A stretch of 7,025 nt of DNA from Flavobacterium sp. UBA7680 (GTDB taxonomy: Bacteria > Bacteroidota > Bacteroidia > Flavobacteriales > Flavobacteriaceae). Each line of letters begins with the position of its first letter. Position 1 is the first letter of the stretch. This document shows positions 6,329-7,025 of the stretch, in pieces. The notes beneath the pieces were generated by a model, which was not told the DNA's origin, searched no databases, and worked only from the letters and a program-made list of their open reading frames with translations. The stretch spans positions 68,483 through 75,507 of the forward strand of contig NZ_DLHA01000006.1 in the NCBI RefSeq assembly GCF_002482975.1, given 5' to 3'. The translations under genes and the position numbers were made by a program.

Positions 6329-6560
6329 TGTCATTCCGAGGAACGAGGAATCGCACTAGAGACTCGACAAAGTTTGGAGATTTTATTTTCAAACATAGCC
6401 TGCGGTTTCAACCGCAGGAAACAAATAGTAGACGTGCCAATATTACGTTCCAATGGTTGAAACCATTGGCTATGTTTTTTCGATTCCGAGTAACTTCGTA
6501 AAGTAATTGCTAATCTTTGTAGAGTTTCTTACGGAGATTTCTCCTTTCATCGAAATGACA
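6329..6560. mobile_element. Candidate MITE-like element with ~46-bp imperfect inverted ends
   Basis: The left end 6329-6372 (TGTCATTCCGAGGAA...) and the right end 6515-6560 (...TCGAAATGACA) are inverted copies: by hand alignment about 35 of 46 columns match with two single-base gaps, including a perfect outer TGTCATT/AATGACA. The 232-base unit has no coding capacity for a transposase, as expected for a non-autonomous element or a long structured intergenic repeat. No clear target-site duplication is visible next to the ends. From memory, sequence starting TGTCATTCCGAGGAACGAGG recurs between genes in flavobacteria; this was not searched. Mobility is an inference; the inverted ends are seen directly. 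Confidence 0.5.
6391..6477. repeat. REP/BIME-like inverted pair of hairpins
   Basis: Two hairpins lie in opposite orientation. Hairpin 1 pairs 6399-6407 with 6410-6418 (CCTGCGGTT, loop TC, AACCGCAGG). Hairpin 2 pairs 6450-6458 with 6461-6469 (CCAATGGTT, loop GA, AACCATTGG). An outer stem pairs 6391-6400 (AAACATAGCC) with 6468-6477 (GGCTATGTTT). The 28-base left unit (6391-6418) is the reverse complement of the right unit (6450-6477) except for three bases on each side of the stems, which are changed in a compensatory way. A 31-base linker (6419-6449) separates them. A conserved head next to a hairpin, in inverted pairs, is the layout of REP doublets (BIMEs). The pair sits inside the element at 6329-6560. 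Confidence 0.5.
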
Positions 6561-6605
6561 ATATTGTGAAAAACCATTTTTTCATTCGAGAATTTGTTCA
6601 TGCTT

Positions 6606-6635
6606 TGAAATATCTTTAACGATTCTGAAATATCT
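6606..6635. repeat. Two direct TGAAATATCT repeats 20 bases apart
   Basis: TGAAATATCT occurs at 6606-6615 and again at 6626-6635, so equivalent bases are 20 apart, about two helical turns and on the same DNA face. It lies about 240 bases upstream of asnB. It could be a pair of binding sites for a regulator, but in AT-rich DNA a 10-base repeat can also arise by chance. Confidence 0.5.
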
Positions 6636-6735
6636 CAAAATTTAATTCAAAGAATTCTTCAAAACCTTCCATTTTACTCGCATTTTACCTTCAAAATTGA
6701 AATTTATAAGTTTCGGGTATTTTTTGATGCTAAAA

Positions 6736-6756
6736 TTTTACATTTTATATGTAAAA
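6736..6756. promoter_or_regulatory. 8-bp inverted repeat upstream of asnB, possible operator
   Basis: TTTTACAT (6736-6743) is the reverse complement of ATGTAAAA (6749-6756), with a 5-base spacer, giving a 21-bp dyad. Its centre is about 50 bases upstream of the candidate -7 box at 6796, a common position for a dimeric regulator. No specific regulator can be named from the sequence. Confidence 0.5.
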
Positions 6757-6775
6757 ACTAAATTATGGTTTTAAA

Positions 6776-6803
6776 TTGTAATTAAAATTAATATTTATGT
6801 TTT
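6776..6803 (+). promoter_or_regulatory. asnB: Candidate Bacteroidota-type promoter of asnB
   Basis: TTG at 6776-6778 followed after 17 bases by TATGTTTT (6796-6803) fits the known Bacteroidota sigma-factor pattern TTG-N17-23-TAnnTTTG, except that the last G is T. Transcription would start near 6810, leaving a leader of about 60 bases. An alternative -7 box is CATCTTTG at 6823-6830, which keeps the TTTG but lacks the first T and has no TTG at proper distance. Either could be right. Confidence 0.5.
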
Positions 6804-6870
6804 TCAATTGTAACCAATACCGCATCTTTGCCTTATCAAAATAAAATTAAAAGTTTAAAAATATAAAATT

Positions 6871-7025
6871 ATGTGTGGAATTGTATGTGCCTTTGATCTA
6901 AAGCAAAAAGCCGAAGCGTTAAGACCTCAAGTATTAGAAATGTCTAAAATCATTCGTCACCGTGGACCAGACTGGAGCGGAATTTACAGCAATGATAAAG
7001 CAATTCTTTCTCATGAGCGTTTGGC
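6871..7025 (+). CDS. asnB: Asparagine synthetase B, N-terminal part (runs off window)
   Basis: The first 51 codons of a glutamine-dependent asparagine synthetase, which makes asparagine from aspartate, glutamine and ATP in the cytoplasm. It begins MCGIVCAFDLKQ; removal of the Met exposes Cys2, the catalytic nucleophile of the class II glutaminase domain. The following SKIIRHRGPDWSGIYSNDKA and ILSHERLA match, in order and spacing, the N-terminus of E. coli AsnB, including the RHRGPDWSGIY block that binds glutamine. The ATG at 6871 is fixed by the need for Cys at position 2. The leader is A/T-rich without a Shine-Dalgarno site, normal for this phylum. The ATP-binding synthetase domain lies beyond the window, so integrity of the whole gene cannot be judged. 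Family assignment is secure. Confidence 0.5.
   Translation, partial: MCGIVCAFDLKQKAEALRPQVLEMSKIIRHRGPDWSGIYSNDKAILSHERL

Noticed and set aside
6272..6460. Forward open frame of 62 codons
   Set aside because: It runs through the palindrome, the left end of the inverted-end element and the REP-like hairpins, so it is repeat sequence and not a gene.

Overview
The window looks like a chromosomal segment of a Bacteroidota bacterium, most likely a Flavobacterium or close relative. Supporting signs are the AT-rich coding style, signal peptides ending in '-FSQ' and '-TAQ', A-rich leaders before start codons instead of Shine-Dalgarno sites, and repeat-filled intergenic regions. The genus is an inference from memory of such genomes and was not searched. 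All supported genes lie on the + strand.

Layout: the 3' part of a large tetratricopeptide-repeat (TPR) protein gene (1-890); a PhzF-family isomerase/epimerase-like enzyme (997-1860); an exported outer-membrane beta-barrel protein without a visible TonB plug (2021-3775); an intrinsic terminator (3840-3896); a small cytoplasmic protein with a GreA/GreB-like C-terminus (3954-4403), closely followed by a 68-residue two-helix membrane protein (4410-4616); an unrecognised 523-residue exported protein (4689-6260); a 610-base non-coding region holding several nested repeats (6261-6870); and the first 51 codons of asparagine synthetase B (6871 to the window end). The TPR protein and the barrel could act together in the cell envelope, but this rests on proximity only. 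The PhzF enzyme between them has no obvious functional link.

The most interesting content is non-coding. The two gaps around the PhzF gene each carry a purine-rich array of 7-base units on the left and a pyrimidine-rich, complementary array of 7-base units on the right, ending 10-13 bases before the next start codon. The gap before the GreA-like gene has the same plan with 8-base units, wrapped around a terminator hairpin whose four imperfections are all G-U wobbles in the + strand RNA. The gap before asnB holds a 15-bp inverted repeat, then a 232-base element with imperfect inverted ends, and inside it a pair of oppositely oriented hairpins that differ only by compensatory stem changes, much like a REP/BIME doublet. 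No CRISPR array, tRNA, rRNA or transposase gene is visible.
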